The notes beneath the pieces were generated by a model, which made no database searches, was not told where the DNA came from, and saw only the letters and a list, made by a program, of their open reading frames with translations. A stretch of DNA of 64,000 nt from Kitasatospora sp. NBC_00315. Lineage in GTDB: Bacteria; Actinomycetota; Actinomycetes; Streptomycetales; Streptomycetaceae. Location: contig NZ_CP108025.1 of NCBI RefSeq assembly GCF_041435095.1, positions 3,658,001-3,722,000 on the forward strand, given 5' to 3'. Position numbers and translations under genes: made by a program. Positions 49,920 to 60,142 of the stretch are shown piece by piece. Within the stretch, counting starts at the first letter, position 1. Every line of letters starts with the position of its first letter.

Positions 49920-52004
49920 GTGCCCGCCACCACCCCCACCACCGATCCCCTCCAGCGTGAACGCGACCACCTGGCCTCCTCCAGGGCCGCCCTGCGCGCG
50001 ATGCGCGAGGACGTCGAGAACCTGGACATCAGCGACGTCACCGGCACCTGGGTGACCGCGATCGTGCTGAACAAGCAGATCCAGGCCCGGATCGCGGCAC
50101 TGGCCGACCTCGCCCACACCCCCCTCTTCTTCGGGCGGCTCGACTACCTGCACGCGATCAGCGAGGGCCTCTCCTCGCCGCCGGCGGGCACGGAGGGAGA
50201 GCTCGCCGGGGGCGGCTCCGGGGAGAGCTTCTACATCGGCCGCCGGCACGTCCACGACGCCCTCGGCGACCCGATGGTGATCGACTGGCGGGCCCCGGTC
50301 TCGCAGCCGTTCTACCGGGCCAGCCGCGCCGATCCGCTGGACGTCGAGCGCCGGCGCCGGTTCGGCTACACGGGCGGCGAGCTGACCGCGTACGAGGACG
50401 AGCACCTCACCGACCCGGCCGAGACCGACTCGGCCTCCGCGCTGCTGGCCGCCGAGATCGAGAAGCCCCGCGTCGGCCCGATGCGCGACATCGTCGCGAC
50501 CATCCAGCCCGAGCAGGACGAGATCGTCCGCGCCGACGTCGGCGGCACGATCTGCGTCCAGGGCGCCCCCGGCACCGGGAAGACCGCCGTCGGCCTGCAC
50601 CGGGTCGCCTACCTGCTGTACGCGCACCGCGAGCGCCTCGCCCGCACCGGCACGCTGGTGATCGGCCCGAACGACGCGTTCCTCTCCTACATCGAGCAGG
50701 TGCTCCCGGCGCTCGGCGAGCTGGCGGTGGCGCAGGCCACCGTGCAGCAGCTGGTGGCGCACGTGGAGATCCGCGCCGAGGACGACCCCGAGGCGGCCCG
50801 GCTGAAGGGCGACGCCCGGATGGCCGAGGTGCTGCGCCGGGCCGTCCGCTCCGGCATCACGCTGCCGACCGAGCCCTGCGTGGTGGTCCGCGGCTCCCGG
50901 CGCTGGCGCGTACCGGTGCACGAACTCATCGCGATCATCGAGGAGCTGAAGGTCCGTGAGATACGCTACGGCGCCGCGCGGGAGGCGCTGCCGCAACGGA
51001 TCGCGCACGCCGTCCTGCTGAAGATGGAGCAGGGCGGGGAGGCTCCCGACGACCGGGTGCAGGATGCCGTCGCGCGGAACGCGCAGGTCAAGGCCACGGT
51101 GAAGGAGTGCTGGCCGCCCGTCGACCCCGCCAAGCTGGTGCACCGGCTGCTCAGCGAGCCGCAGTTCCTGGCCCGGTGCGCGGACGGCATCCTCGACGAG
51201 GACGAGCAGCGCGCCGTGCTCCGGACCGAACCCGGACGCTCGGTGCGGACCGCCCTCTGGACGCCGGCCGACGCCGTCCTGGTCGACGAGGCGACGGACC
51301 TCGTCCAGCGCACCGCCTCGCTCGGCCACGTGGTGCTGGACGAGGCGCAGGACCTCTCCCCCATGCAGTACCGGGCGGTCGGCCGCCGGTGCAGCACCGG
51401 CTCGGCCACCGTCCTCGGGGACCTCGCCCAGGGCACCACCCCCTGGGCGACCGCGAGCTGGTCGGACGCCCTGCACCACCTCGGCAAGCCCGGCTCGCAC
51501 GTCGAGGAGCTGACCAAGGGGTTCCGGGTGCCGGAGGAGGTCATCGCCTACGCCTCCCGCCTGCTGCCCGCGATCGCCCCGGGGCTGGCCCCGGCCACCT
51601 CGATCCGGGACCTGCCGGGGTCACTGGCGATCAGCCGGATCGACGACGACCTGGACGCGGCCGTGGTCGAGGCCTGCCGCAAGGCACTCACCCAGGAGGG
51701 CTCGACCGGCCTGATCGCCGCCGACGCCCGCATCCCGCGACTCGCCGCCGCCCTGGACGCGGCCGGCCTGCCCCACCTCGCGCCGGGCACCGAGACGACC
51801 GCCGAGGCGCGGCTGACACTCGTCCCGGCCTCGCTCGCCAAGGGCCTGGAGTACGACTACGTGGTGCTGGACGAACCGGCCGCCGTCGTCGCGGGCGAAC
51901 CGGACGAGCGGACGGGGCTGCGCCGGCTGTACGTCGCCCTCACCCGTGCGGTCTCCGGCCTCGCGGTGCTGCACACGCTGCCGCTGCCGGAGCAGCTGGG
52001 CTGA
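49920..52004 (+). CDS. helD: HelD-type RNA-polymerase-associated helicase
   Basis: A 694-residue UvrD/PcrA-like ATPase. The N-terminal coiled coil (about 1-75, DHLASSRAALRAMREDVENL) is the arm that enters RNA polymerase. Walker A is GAPGTGKTAVG (about 214), box II is HVVLDEAQDLSPMQY (about 470) and the C-terminal motif is LRRLYVALTRAVSGL. HelD removes stalled RNA polymerase from DNA; some actinobacterial paralogues give rifamycin tolerance. The GTG start follows GGGAAGG by a short gap. Actinobacterial class II is most likely. Confidence 0.92.
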   Translation: MPATTPTTDPLQRERDHLASSRAALRAMREDVENLDISDVTGTWVTAIVLNKQIQARIAALADLAHTPLFFGRLDYLHAISEGLSSPPAGTEGELAGGGSGESFYIGRRHVHDALGDPMVIDWRAPVSQPFYRASRADPLDVERRRRFGYTGGELTAYEDEHLTDPAETDSASALLAAEIEKPRVGPMRDIVATIQPEQDEIVRADVGGTICVQGAPGTGKTAVGLHRVAYLLYAHRERLARTGTLVIGPNDAFLSYIEQVLPALGELAVAQATVQQLVAHVEIRAEDDPEAARLKGDARMAEVLRRAVRSGITLPTEPCVVVRGSRRWRVPVHELIAIIEELKVREIRYGAAREALPQRIAHAVLLKMEQGGEAPDDRVQDAVARNAQVKATVKECWPPVDPAKLVHRLLSEPQFLARCADGILDEDEQRAVLRTEPGRSVRTALWTPADAVLVDEATDLVQRTASLGHVVLDEAQDLSPMQYRAVGRRCSTGSATVLGDLAQGTTPWATASWSDALHHLGKPGSHVEELTKGFRVPEEVIAYASRLLPAIAPGLAPATSIRDLPGSLAISRIDDDLDAAVVEACRKALTQEGSTGLIAADARIPRLAAALDAAGLPHLAPGTETTAEARLTLVPASLAKGLEYDYVVLDEPAAVVAGEPDERTGLRRLYVALTRAVSGLAVLHTLPLPEQLG

Positions 52005-52006
52005 CG

Positions 52007-52048
52007 CACGCCGGGGGCGGGCACCGTCCGGTGCCCGCCCCCGGCGTG
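52007..52048. terminator. Bidirectional terminator between helD and cutC
   Basis: A 19-bp perfect stem (52007-52025 with 52030-52048) and 4-nt loop lies between convergent genes. Confidence 0.85.
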
Positions 52049-52056
52049 TGCGGCGC

Positions 52057-52743
52057 TCAGGCGTCGATCAGGTCCCGCCAGCGGGCCACCTTCGCCACGT
52101 CCACCGGCGAGTCCCAGCCGTGCAGGCGCACCGCCCCGCCGACGTGGAAGGCGTCGAAGCCGGCCGCCCGCAGGCCCGGGACGTGCTCGGCCCGCAGGCC
52201 GCCGCCGATCAGGATCCGCTGGCGGTGGCCGGGCGCCCCGGCCTCGGCCAGTTCGGCCAGCAGGACCTCCCGGCCGGCGTCGACACCGGCGGCCGCGCCG
52301 GAGGTGAGGAAGGTGTCCAGGCCGGGCAGACCGCCGACGGCGGCCCGCACGGCGGCGCGGTCGGCGCTGTGGTCGAGCGCCCGGTGGAAGGTCCAGTGGC
52401 AGCCCTCGACGGCCTGGGCGACGGCCTGCGTGGCGGCGAGGTCCACGGCGCCGTCCGCGTCCAGGAAGCCGAACACGAACTCGTCCGCGCCCTCGGCGCG
52501 CAGCGCGGCCGCGCGCGCCCGCAACTCGTCCAGGTCGCCCGGCGCGAAGCCGTCCCGGATCCGCAGCATCACCCGCAGCGGGATCTGCACGGCGGCCCGG
52601 ATCTTGGCGAAGTCGTCCACGGACGGGGTGAGCCCGTCGGCGGCCATGTCCGCCACCAGTTCGAGCCGGTCGGCGCCGCCGGACTCGGCGGCCTGGGCGT
52701 CCTGGGCGGTCAGCGCGATGACTTCGAAGATTGGTCTAGACAT
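52057..52743 (-). CDS. cutC: CutC family copper homeostasis protein
   Basis: A 228-residue TIM-barrel protein: FEVIALTAQDAQAAESGGADRLEL at the start, then GLTPSVDD, MLRIRDGF, ADEFVFGFLDADGAVD, CHWTFHRALDHSAD, FLTSGAAAGVDAGRE and ILIGGGLRAEHVPGL. CutC is named for copper tolerance, though its biochemical role is uncertain. Complete length. The first ATG is followed by SRP-type residues, with AGGCT the only weak ribosome site. It stands alone. Confidence 0.92.
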   Translation of the reverse strand: MSRPIFEVIALTAQDAQAAESGGADRLELVADMAADGLTPSVDDFAKIRAAVQIPLRVMLRIRDGFAPGDLDELRARAAALRAEGADEFVFGFLDADGAVDLAATQAVAQAVEGCHWTFHRALDHSADRAAVRAAVGGLPGLDTFLTSGAAAGVDAGREVLLAELAEAGAPGHRQRILIGGGLRAEHVPGLRAAGFDAFHVGGAVRLHGWDSPVDVAKVARWRDLIDA

Positions 52744-52886
52744 ATTCGGTAGCCTGCCACATCCACCCGCCCGACGGCGAGCCCTCCGGGGGGAGACGGT
52801 CGCTCCTCCCGGCATCGGCGCGCACCCCACGGCGCGCACCCGCGCGCCGGTCCGCCCCGAGGGCCCGCCGCCGGACGGCCGGACGC

Positions 52887-53837
52887 CTACTCCACCGAGG
52901 GCAGCGCCGCCTCCGGCCCGGCCGGGGACCGCTCCCGCGTCGACCGCAGCGCGACCGCCACGCCGACCCCCACCACGAGCACCACGGGCAGCAGTGCCAG
53001 GCTCGCGCGCAGGTTCCCCGCCAACTCGCCGGCGACGATCCCGAGCCCCGACGGCAGCACCGCCAGCAGCAGCGCGAGCGGCGCCACCTGCCCCCGGCGG
53101 GCACCCAAGAACGCCATCACGGCCAACCCCAGACCCAGGACCAGCACCGGCGCCGACGCCGGCCCACCGGCCGAGCCGATCCGGGTGAGCCCCTGCACAC
53201 CGCTCCCCACGAAACCGAAGAGCAGGCCCGCCAGCATGGCCGACCGGCCGAGCCGGCTCACCCGACCGAGCAGATCCGCGGGGGCGGCGGGCACCGCCAG
53301 GCTCCAGAGCACGCCCGGCACCGAGAAGGCCGAGACCGCGGCCAGCACCGAGAACGGCGGCACGGCGCCGGTCGCCGCCCAGTACCCGAGCACCGCCGCG
53401 GCCGGGACCACGGTGACGCTCGGCAGCGCCAGCAGCCGTGCGGGCCGCCAGTTGCCGAACAGCGCGGCCGCCAGCGACGCCAGCGGCAGCACCGAGAGCA
53501 GCATCAGCAGCGCCCACATGCTCCGGCTCGCATCGAGCCCGGGCGCCCCCTCCTTCGCGGTGACGGCGAGCACCAGCCCCGCCTGGCCGGCCGCGGCGCC
53601 GACCGCGAACGGCGCCGCGGCGGCCAGCGCCCGCCCGGGCAGCCCGGCAGGGGTGAGGCCGAGCCGCAGCCGCAGGCCGTACGCTCCCAGGTCGAACGCC
53701 TCCCGCAGGCAGGCCCCCGCCCCGGCGCCGGCCGTGGTCTCGGCGAAGACGGTGCTCAGCTCGGCGCCGCGCTCACTGCGGTAGGCGGCGGGGTAGAGCC
53801 GCAGCGCGGCCCGAAGAGCGGTGTCGGAGACGGTCAT
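52887..53837 (-). CDS. Multi-TM membrane protein coupled to PadR
   Basis: A 316-residue protein. A short N-terminal cytoplasmic segment (LRAALRLYPAAYRSERGAEL, a motif of membrane proteins paired with PadR regulators) precedes about eight membrane segments. Its ATG overlaps the padR stop (ATGA), so both are made together. Such pairs are common in actinomycetes; the membrane partner may sense membrane stress or help an ABC system. No ATPase gene is next to it. Function unknown. Confidence 0.8.
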   Translation of the reverse strand: MTVSDTALRAALRLYPAAYRSERGAELSTVFAETTAGAGAGACLREAFDLGAYGLRLRLGLTPAGLPGRALAAAAPFAVGAAAGQAGLVLAVTAKEGAPGLDASRSMWALLMLLSVLPLASLAAALFGNWRPARLLALPSVTVVPAAAVLGYWAATGAVPPFSVLAAVSAFSVPGVLWSLAVPAAPADLLGRVSRLGRSAMLAGLLFGFVGSGVQGLTRIGSAGGPASAPVLVLGLGLAVMAFLGARRGQVAPLALLLAVLPSGLGIVAGELAGNLRASLALLPVVLVVGVGVAVALRSTRERSPAGPEAALPSVE

Positions 53838-54181
53838 GCGAAGACTCCCTTGGCCCTCGGGCGGAAGACGGTCAGCCGGCGGTCGGCCTCGGCGACCACG
53901 GCACGCAGACGGTCCGCCTCGGCCGCCAGTGCCGCGCGGCCGGCCTCGGCGAGGGCGTAGGTGCGGCGCGCCCGGCCGTCGACCACCTCCTCGCTCTCGA
54001 TCGTGATCAGGCCCTGCTGGAGCAGCCGGTCGAGGGCGCCGTAGAGCGTGCCGGTGCGCATCTTCACGCGGCCGGCCGAGATCGCCGCGATCTCCTGGAT
54101 GAGGGCGTAGCCGTGCCTCGGGGCATCGGCGAGCGCGGTGAGCAGAAGCAGTGTCGGCTCCTGCATGGAGCGTTCTGTCAT
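53834..54181 (-). CDS. PadR-family transcriptional regulator
   Basis: A 115-residue PadR winged-helix protein: EPTLLLLTALADAPRHGYALIQEI, then GTLYGALDRLLQQGLI and RRTYALAEAGRAAL. It probably represses its own operon with the downstream membrane protein. A TA-rich palindrome overlaps its promoter region. The ATG at 54181 is followed by TERSMQEP; Met6 is an alternative start. Confidence 0.9.
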   Translation of the reverse strand: MTERSMQEPTLLLLTALADAPRHGYALIQEIAAISAGRVKMRTGTLYGALDRLLQQGLITIESEEVVDGRARRTYALAEAGRAALAAEADRLRAVVAEADRRLTVFRPRAKGVFA

Positions 54182-54185
54182 GGCT

Positions 54186-54210
54186 CATATATATCGGTGA
54201 CCGGCATATG
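54186..54210. promoter_or_regulatory. PadR operator candidate
   Basis: CATAT (54186-54190) and ATATG (54206-54210) flank the smaller palindrome CGGTGACCG. PadR proteins typically bind ATGT/ACAT-type dyads. It lies 5 bp before padR, between divergent genes. Confidence 0.5.
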
Positions 54211-54272
54211 CTGTCCACTGGAATCACCGGCCCGGCCGACCGGCCCCCGGGTGCGCCGTCCACAATGTGCCC

Positions 54273-54902
54273 ATGTCGTCCGAGAGCCTGCCCGAGCGCT
54301 GGTCCGCCCTGCTGCACCGCTGCGGCGCGAGCGTCGACCCCGAGCCGTACGGGCGCGACCTGTTGAAGCGCTGGGCCGAGCCGCAGCGCAGGTACCACGC
54401 CACCGAGCACCTGCGGGCGGTCCTCGACCACGTCGACGCGCTCGCCGAACACGCCGGGGATCCGGACACCGTCCGGCTGGCGGCCTGGTTCCACGACGCC
54501 GTCTACCGCCCGGACCGCTCCGAGAACGAGGAGCGCAGCGCGGCCCTCGCAGTCCGGGCGCTGACCGAGGCCGGGCTGTCGCGGGAGCGGGTGGCCGAGG
54601 TCGCCCGGCTGGTGCGGCTCACGGTCACCCACCGGCCCGAGCCCGGCGACCGCGACGGCGAGGTGCTCTGCGACGCGGACCTCGCCGTCCTCGGCGGCCC
54701 GCCGGAGGCGTACGCGGCCTACGCGGCGGCGGTGCGGGAGGAGTACGCCTTCGTCCCGGAGGAGGACTTCCGGGCCGGTCGGGCGGCGATCCTGCGTCAA
54801 CTCCTGGCACTGCCCGCGCTCTACCGCACCCCGACCGCCCTCGACCGCTTCGACGCGGCCGCCCGGGCCAACCTGGCGGCCGAGCTCACCCGGCTCGGCT
54901 GA
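54273..54902 (+). CDS. HD-domain metal-dependent phosphohydrolase
   Basis: A 209-residue protein. RRYHATEHLRAVLDHVDAL carries the first His, and LAAWFHDAVYRPDRSENEERS carries the HD pair; CDADLAVLGGPPEAYAAYAAAV holds the final Asp. These are the hallmarks of small HD hydrolases often annotated as metal-dependent HD phosphohydrolase or adenylate-cyclase-like. Substrate unknown. ATG 54273 is used; the GTG 6 bp earlier is possible. It has no ribosome site, so it may be leaderless. Confidence 0.85.
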   Translation: MSSESLPERWSALLHRCGASVDPEPYGRDLLKRWAEPQRRYHATEHLRAVLDHVDALAEHAGDPDTVRLAAWFHDAVYRPDRSENEERSAALAVRALTEAGLSRERVAEVARLVRLTVTHRPEPGDRDGEVLCDADLAVLGGPPEAYAAYAAAVREEYAFVPEEDFRAGRAAILRQLLALPALYRTPTALDRFDAAARANLAAELTRLG

Positions 54903-54968
54903 CGGGCGCGCCCCCGGCGCCGCCCGCCCCGGTCGCGGCGGGCGGGCGGGCGGAAGGACCGCCCGGGA

Positions 54969-55325
54969 TCAGGTGAGCCGACCGACCGGCGCGACCACGA
55001 CGGCCTCCTTGCCGCACACCCAGTGCGGCTCCGGTCCCAGCTCGGGCTCGACGCTCAGCGCGTGCGGGTCGCCCGCCTCGGCGCAGGCGGGGCAGAGCGG
55101 CCAGCGGCCGTACTGCTCCAGCAGCTTGTCCTGGACGTCCTGGGCGACCAGACCGAGCACGTACTCGGTGCCGTCGGGCCACTGCTCCAGCCACCACCGC
55201 CGGTGGGTCACGGCGTCCTCGACCAGCGAGACCACCGCGGCGTCCGCCACGTCCCGGGTGTTGAGGTCGGCGAGGATCAACGCCCTCGCGCTGTGCAGGG
55301 CTGCTTCGATTTCAGGGCTGGACAT
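54969..55325 (-). CDS. Hypothetical protein with CxxC motif
   Basis: A 118-residue protein with HRRWWLEQWPDGTEYVLGLVAQDVQDKLLEQYG, then WPLCPACAEAGDPHAL and HWVCGKE. Three cysteines and one or two His may form a zinc site. It is a small conserved streptomycete protein downstream of groEL; function unknown. MSSPEIE is preferred as start over an in-frame codon 6 earlier. Confidence 0.75.
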   Translation of the reverse strand: MSSPEIEAALHSARALILADLNTRDVADAAVVSLVEDAVTHRRWWLEQWPDGTEYVLGLVAQDVQDKLLEQYGRWPLCPACAEAGDPHALSVEPELGPEPHWVCGKEAVVVAPVGRLT

Positions 55326-55360
55326 CCGCCCATTGTCCCGCAACGGGCCCCGGGAACGCC

Positions 55361-55394
55361 GCGAGGGCGGCCCCCCGAAGGGGACCGCCCTCGC
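55361..55394 (-). terminator. groEL terminator hairpin
   Basis: GCGAGGGCGG pairs with CCGCCCTCGC around a C-rich/G-rich inner stem, 28 bp after the groEL stop. Confidence 0.8.
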
Positions 55395-55421
55395 GATCGG
55401 AACAGCCGATCCTCGAAAGGA

Positions 55422-57350
<1,929 letters not shown>

Positions 57351-57394
57351 TCACCAGCCCTTGGGCCGAGACGAGGCTCCGGGGTCCGGAAAGG

Positions 57395-57598
57395 TCAGAC
57401 CGCCGCGCGGACCATGTCCGCCTGCGGGCCCTTCTGTCCCTGGGAGATCTCGAACTCGACCCGCTGGCCCTCCTCGAGGGTGCGGTAGCCGTCCATCTGG
57501 ATCGCGCTGTAGTGGACGAACACGTCCGCACCACCGTCGACCGCGATGAAGCCGTAGCCCTTCTCCGCGTTGAACCACTTGACGGTGCCCTGAGCCAT
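57395..57598 (-). CDS. Small cold-shock protein (CspA family)
   Basis: A 67-residue single cold-shock domain: [30 protein letters not shown] carries both RNP motifs, and the end is [12 protein letters not shown]. It is an abundant RNA chaperone type. GGGGA precedes the ATG. The gene has a long upstream region with a plausible promoter about 180 bp away, consistent with a structured leader as in other cold-shock genes. Confidence 0.97.
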   Translation of the reverse strand: MAQGTVKWFNAEKGYGFIAVDGGADVFVHYSAIQMDGYRTLEEGQRVEFEISQGQKGPQADMVRAAV

Positions 57599-57774
57599 TC
57601 CGAACTCCCCTAGTGCTGTACTGGCCCTTCACGGTGCCCGCGGGTCGCGGTCCCGGGTCTGGTTGAGGCCGACCCGGGGAACCCCCCCTGAGCACAGCCC
57701 CGCACACCACGGACACCCACCGAGAGCCACCGGGCGGTGACCGGCTGAACGGGTGAACGCGTCGACCGCGGCTG

Positions 57775-57802
57775 AATGTATCCGTACCGAAGCCCTCTGC
57801 AA
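57775..57802 (-). promoter_or_regulatory. Candidate promoter of cold-shock gene
   Basis: On the minus strand TTGCAG (57802-57797) and TACATT (57780-57775) are 16 bp apart, giving a leader of about 170 nt. The rest of 57599-58102 shows no gene. Confidence 0.4.
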
Positions 57803-58102
57803 CAGGCCCAGCCACCGGGAATTCACGGCGACTGTCAAGGGGCAATACCGGATCAATATGGATAAATTTGGCATTCGGCGCGGGACATAGCGGACGAATT
57901 ACCCGAAACACGGCAGGAATTCTGACACCTGCCTGACATGTTCCACGGGCGCGACCCGCACCGGTCTCAACGACCGGACGGTCACGGGTGTCGCGGAGCG
58001 CCCACGGGCGCGGAAGCTGCCGGAATGGGGAGGGGACCCGTCATCGGCACTGTCGGACACTTTACTCCGCCGCGGGCCGCCCGATTCCCACCGGGACACC
58101 GA

Positions 58103-58153
58103 GAGCCGCCTTCCCGGCCCGGAGAATGCGATTCCGGGTGGGGAAGGCGGCTC
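58103..58153 (-). terminator. Terminator of thrC-sulfur carrier operon
   Basis: 13-bp stem (58103-58115 with 58141-58153), extended inside by CCCGGA/TCCGGG, 57 bp after the sulfur carrier stop. Confidence 0.75.
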
Positions 58154-58209
58154 GGTCGTGCGCTACGGCCTCGGGCCGCTCCTGCCGCGGCGGCGGCCGC
58201 CGCCGGGGC

Positions 58210-58488
58210 TCAGCAGCCGCCGGCCACCGCCGGGATGATCGAGACGCTGGCGCCGTCCTTGATCTCCGTGGCCAGGCCCTCGGCGAACCGCACGTCGTCG
58301 TCGTTCACGTAGATGTTCACGAAACGGCGCAGCTTGCCGGTGTCGTCGAGCACCCGGGCCGCGATGCCGGCGTGGTTCTTCTCCAGGTCGGCGAGGACCT
58401 CGGCGAGGGTCGCGCCCTCGGCGGCCACCTCGGCGGCGCCGCCGGTGTAGGTGCGCAGGATGGTCGGGATGCGGACGTTGGCGCTCAT
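58210..58488 (-). CDS. MoaD/ThiS-family sulfur carrier ending Gly-Gly-Cys
   Basis: A 92-residue beta-grasp protein: VRIPTILRTYTGGAAEV, then LADLEKNHAGIAARVLDD, LRRFVNIYVNDDDVRFAEG and a C-terminus SIIPAVAGGC. MoaD, ThiS and CysO normally end in Gly-Gly, which becomes a thiocarboxylate. The extra Cys would have to be removed by a JAMM protease, as for QbsE and CysO-type carriers. It starts 29 bp after thrC with AGGAG, so it is cotranscribed. CysO-like cysteine synthesis or a secondary-metabolism sulfur relay are both possible. Confidence 0.88.
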   Translation of the reverse strand: MSANVRIPTILRTYTGGAAEVAAEGATLAEVLADLEKNHAGIAARVLDDTGKLRRFVNIYVNDDDVRFAEGLATEIKDGASVSIIPAVAGGC

Positions 58489-58517
58489 GGCGGTGGCTCT
58501 CCTAGCGGGGTGGGGGA

Positions 58518-59801
58518 TCAGGCGGAGGCGAGGCCGGCCGAGCGGAAGGACTCCAGCGTCGGGCGGATGGTCGCGGTGAAACCGGCATCGGCCACCGCGT
58601 CCAGGGTCTTGAGGCCGTCGCCGGTGTTGATCGCGACGGTCTCCTTGGACGGGTCCAGCTGACCGGTCTCGACCAGCTTCTTCAGCACGCCGATGGTCAC
58701 CCCGCCGGCGGTCTCGGCGAAGATGCCCTCGGTGCGGGCCAGCAGCTTGATCGCCTCCACCACCTCGGCGTCGGTCACGTCCTCGACCGCGCCGCCGGTA
58801 CGGCGGGCGATGTCCAGGACGTAGGGGCCGTCCGCCGGGTTGCCGATCGCCAGCGACTTGGCGATGGTGTCGGGCTTGACCGGACGGATGACGTCCCGGC
58901 CCGCCTTGAAGGCGGCGGAGACCGGGGAGCAGCCCTCGGCCTGGGCTCCGAAGATCCGGTACGGGCGGTCCTCGACCAGGCCGAGCTTGATCAGCTCCTG
59001 CAGGCCCTTGTCGATCTTGGTGAGCTGGGAGCCCGACGCGATCGGGATCACGAGCTGCTCCGGCAGACGCCAGCCCAGCTGCTCGCAGATCTCGTACGCC
59101 AGGGTCTTGGAACCCTCGCCGTAGTACGGGCGCAGGTTGACGTTGACGAAGCCCCAGCCCTCGCCGGCCGGATCACCGATCAGCTCCGAGCAGAAGCGGT
59201 TCACGTCGTCGTAGTTGCCCTCGATGCCGACCAGCTCGCCGCCGTACACACCGGCCATGACGACCTTGGCCTGCTCCAGGTCGTGCGGGATGAACACGCA
59301 GGACTTGAAGCCGGCCCGGGCGGCCGCGGCGCCCACCGCGCCGGCCAGGTTGCCGGTCGAGGAGCAGGAGAGCGTGGTGAAGCCGAACACCCGGGCCGCC
59401 TCGATGGCGCAGGCCACCACGCGGTCCTTGAACGAGTGCGTCGGGTTGCCCGAGTCGTCCTTGACGTACAACCGGGCGCTGAAACCGAGCTCGCGGCCCA
59501 GGTTGTCGGCCTTCACCAGCGGGGTCCAGCCCGGGTTCAGGTTGGGCTTGTCGGCGACGTCGGCGGGGACGGGCAGCAGCGGGGCGTAGCGCCAGACCGA
59601 CGCCGGGCCGGCCTCGATCCGCTTGCGCAGCTCCTCGGCGTCGATGGAGCCGAAGTCGTACGCGATCTCCAGCGGGCCGAAGCACTCCTGGCACGCGAAG
59701 CTCGGACCGAGCGGGAAGCGGGTGCCGCACTCGCGACAGGAAAGCGCGGTGGCGGGGCCGAGGTCAACGGTGGACGCGGCGGCTGCGGTGTCGATAGCCA
59801 T
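58518..59801 (-). CDS. thrC: Threonine synthase
   Basis: A 427-residue PLP enzyme. The N-terminal zinc-ribbon-like CRECGTRF and CQECFGPLEIAYD and the PLP lysine in NPTHSFKDRVV (with SCSSTGNLAGAVGAAAARAG binding phosphate) mark the larger, plant-like threonine synthase. It converts O-phosphohomoserine to threonine. Start ATG 59801 is chosen because upstream in-frame ATGs at 59834 and 59825 lie within the riboswitch aptamer. GAGAGAGG lies 11 nt before it. First gene of the operon with the sulfur carrier. Confidence 0.95.
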   Translation of the reverse strand: MAIDTAAAASTVDLGPATALSCRECGTRFPLGPSFACQECFGPLEIAYDFGSIDAEELRKRIEAGPASVWRYAPLLPVPADVADKPNLNPGWTPLVKADNLGRELGFSARLYVKDDSGNPTHSFKDRVVACAIEAARVFGFTTLSCSSTGNLAGAVGAAAARAGFKSCVFIPHDLEQAKVVMAGVYGGELVGIEGNYDDVNRFCSELIGDPAGEGWGFVNVNLRPYYGEGSKTLAYEICEQLGWRLPEQLVIPIASGSQLTKIDKGLQELIKLGLVEDRPYRIFGAQAEGCSPVSAAFKAGRDVIRPVKPDTIAKSLAIGNPADGPYVLDIARRTGGAVEDVTDAEVVEAIKLLARTEGIFAETAGGVTIGVLKKLVETGQLDPSKETVAINTGDGLKTLDAVADAGFTATIRPTLESFRSAGLASA

Positions 59802-59820
59802 GATGGCGGAGGCCTCTCTC

Positions 59821-59949
59821 CTCATCTTCCCCATGACGCGGGCGCGCCACAGGACGGAATTGGCACCTGTCCCGCCGGGCCGCCGAAGCCGCCGCGCGAG
59901 AAGGTTGCCGGGACTTCGACGGGCCGTTCCCTCAGTCCCTCTGGATGAG
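59821..59949 (-). promoter_or_regulatory. SAM-I (S-box) riboswitch aptamer
   Basis: Read 5' to 3' on the minus strand: P1 CTCATC (59949-59944) pairs with GATGAG (59826-59821); AGGGACTGAGGGAACGGCCC (P2 and kink-turn side), GAAGTCCCGGCAACC, a GC-rich P3, then AGGTGCCAATTCC and P4. These are the conserved SAM-I core sequences. The 3' strand of P1 runs into the GGAGAGAGG ribosome site of thrC, so SAM binding would probably block translation. Confidence 0.95.
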
Positions 59950-60005
59950 CTCTGTGAAGTTGTGGTCCTGCTCAGCGGGGGACCCCGGCGTGCGAAGGTC
60001 TGAAC

Positions 60006-60036
60006 GCTGTACGAAGACTGTATCCGAAGGCGTCAA
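60006..60036 (-). promoter_or_regulatory. Candidate promoter for thrC riboswitch transcript
   Basis: TTGACG (60036-60031) and TACAGC (60011-60006) on the minus strand, 19 bp apart, about 55 bp before the aptamer. Confidence 0.4.
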
Positions 60037-60142
60037 CCCTGAACCCGTCCGTCCGCCACCCGAGATGCCCCGGGCGGCGTGAGCCGCCTCACCCACACTG
60101 GTTGCGCCCCACCCGTGCTGTGCCCCACCAAGGAGTGTGCCC

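Noticed and set aside
59825..59834. Earlier in-frame starts of thrC
   Set aside because: They lie within the riboswitch aptamer, and the extra residues are not of threonine-synthase type.
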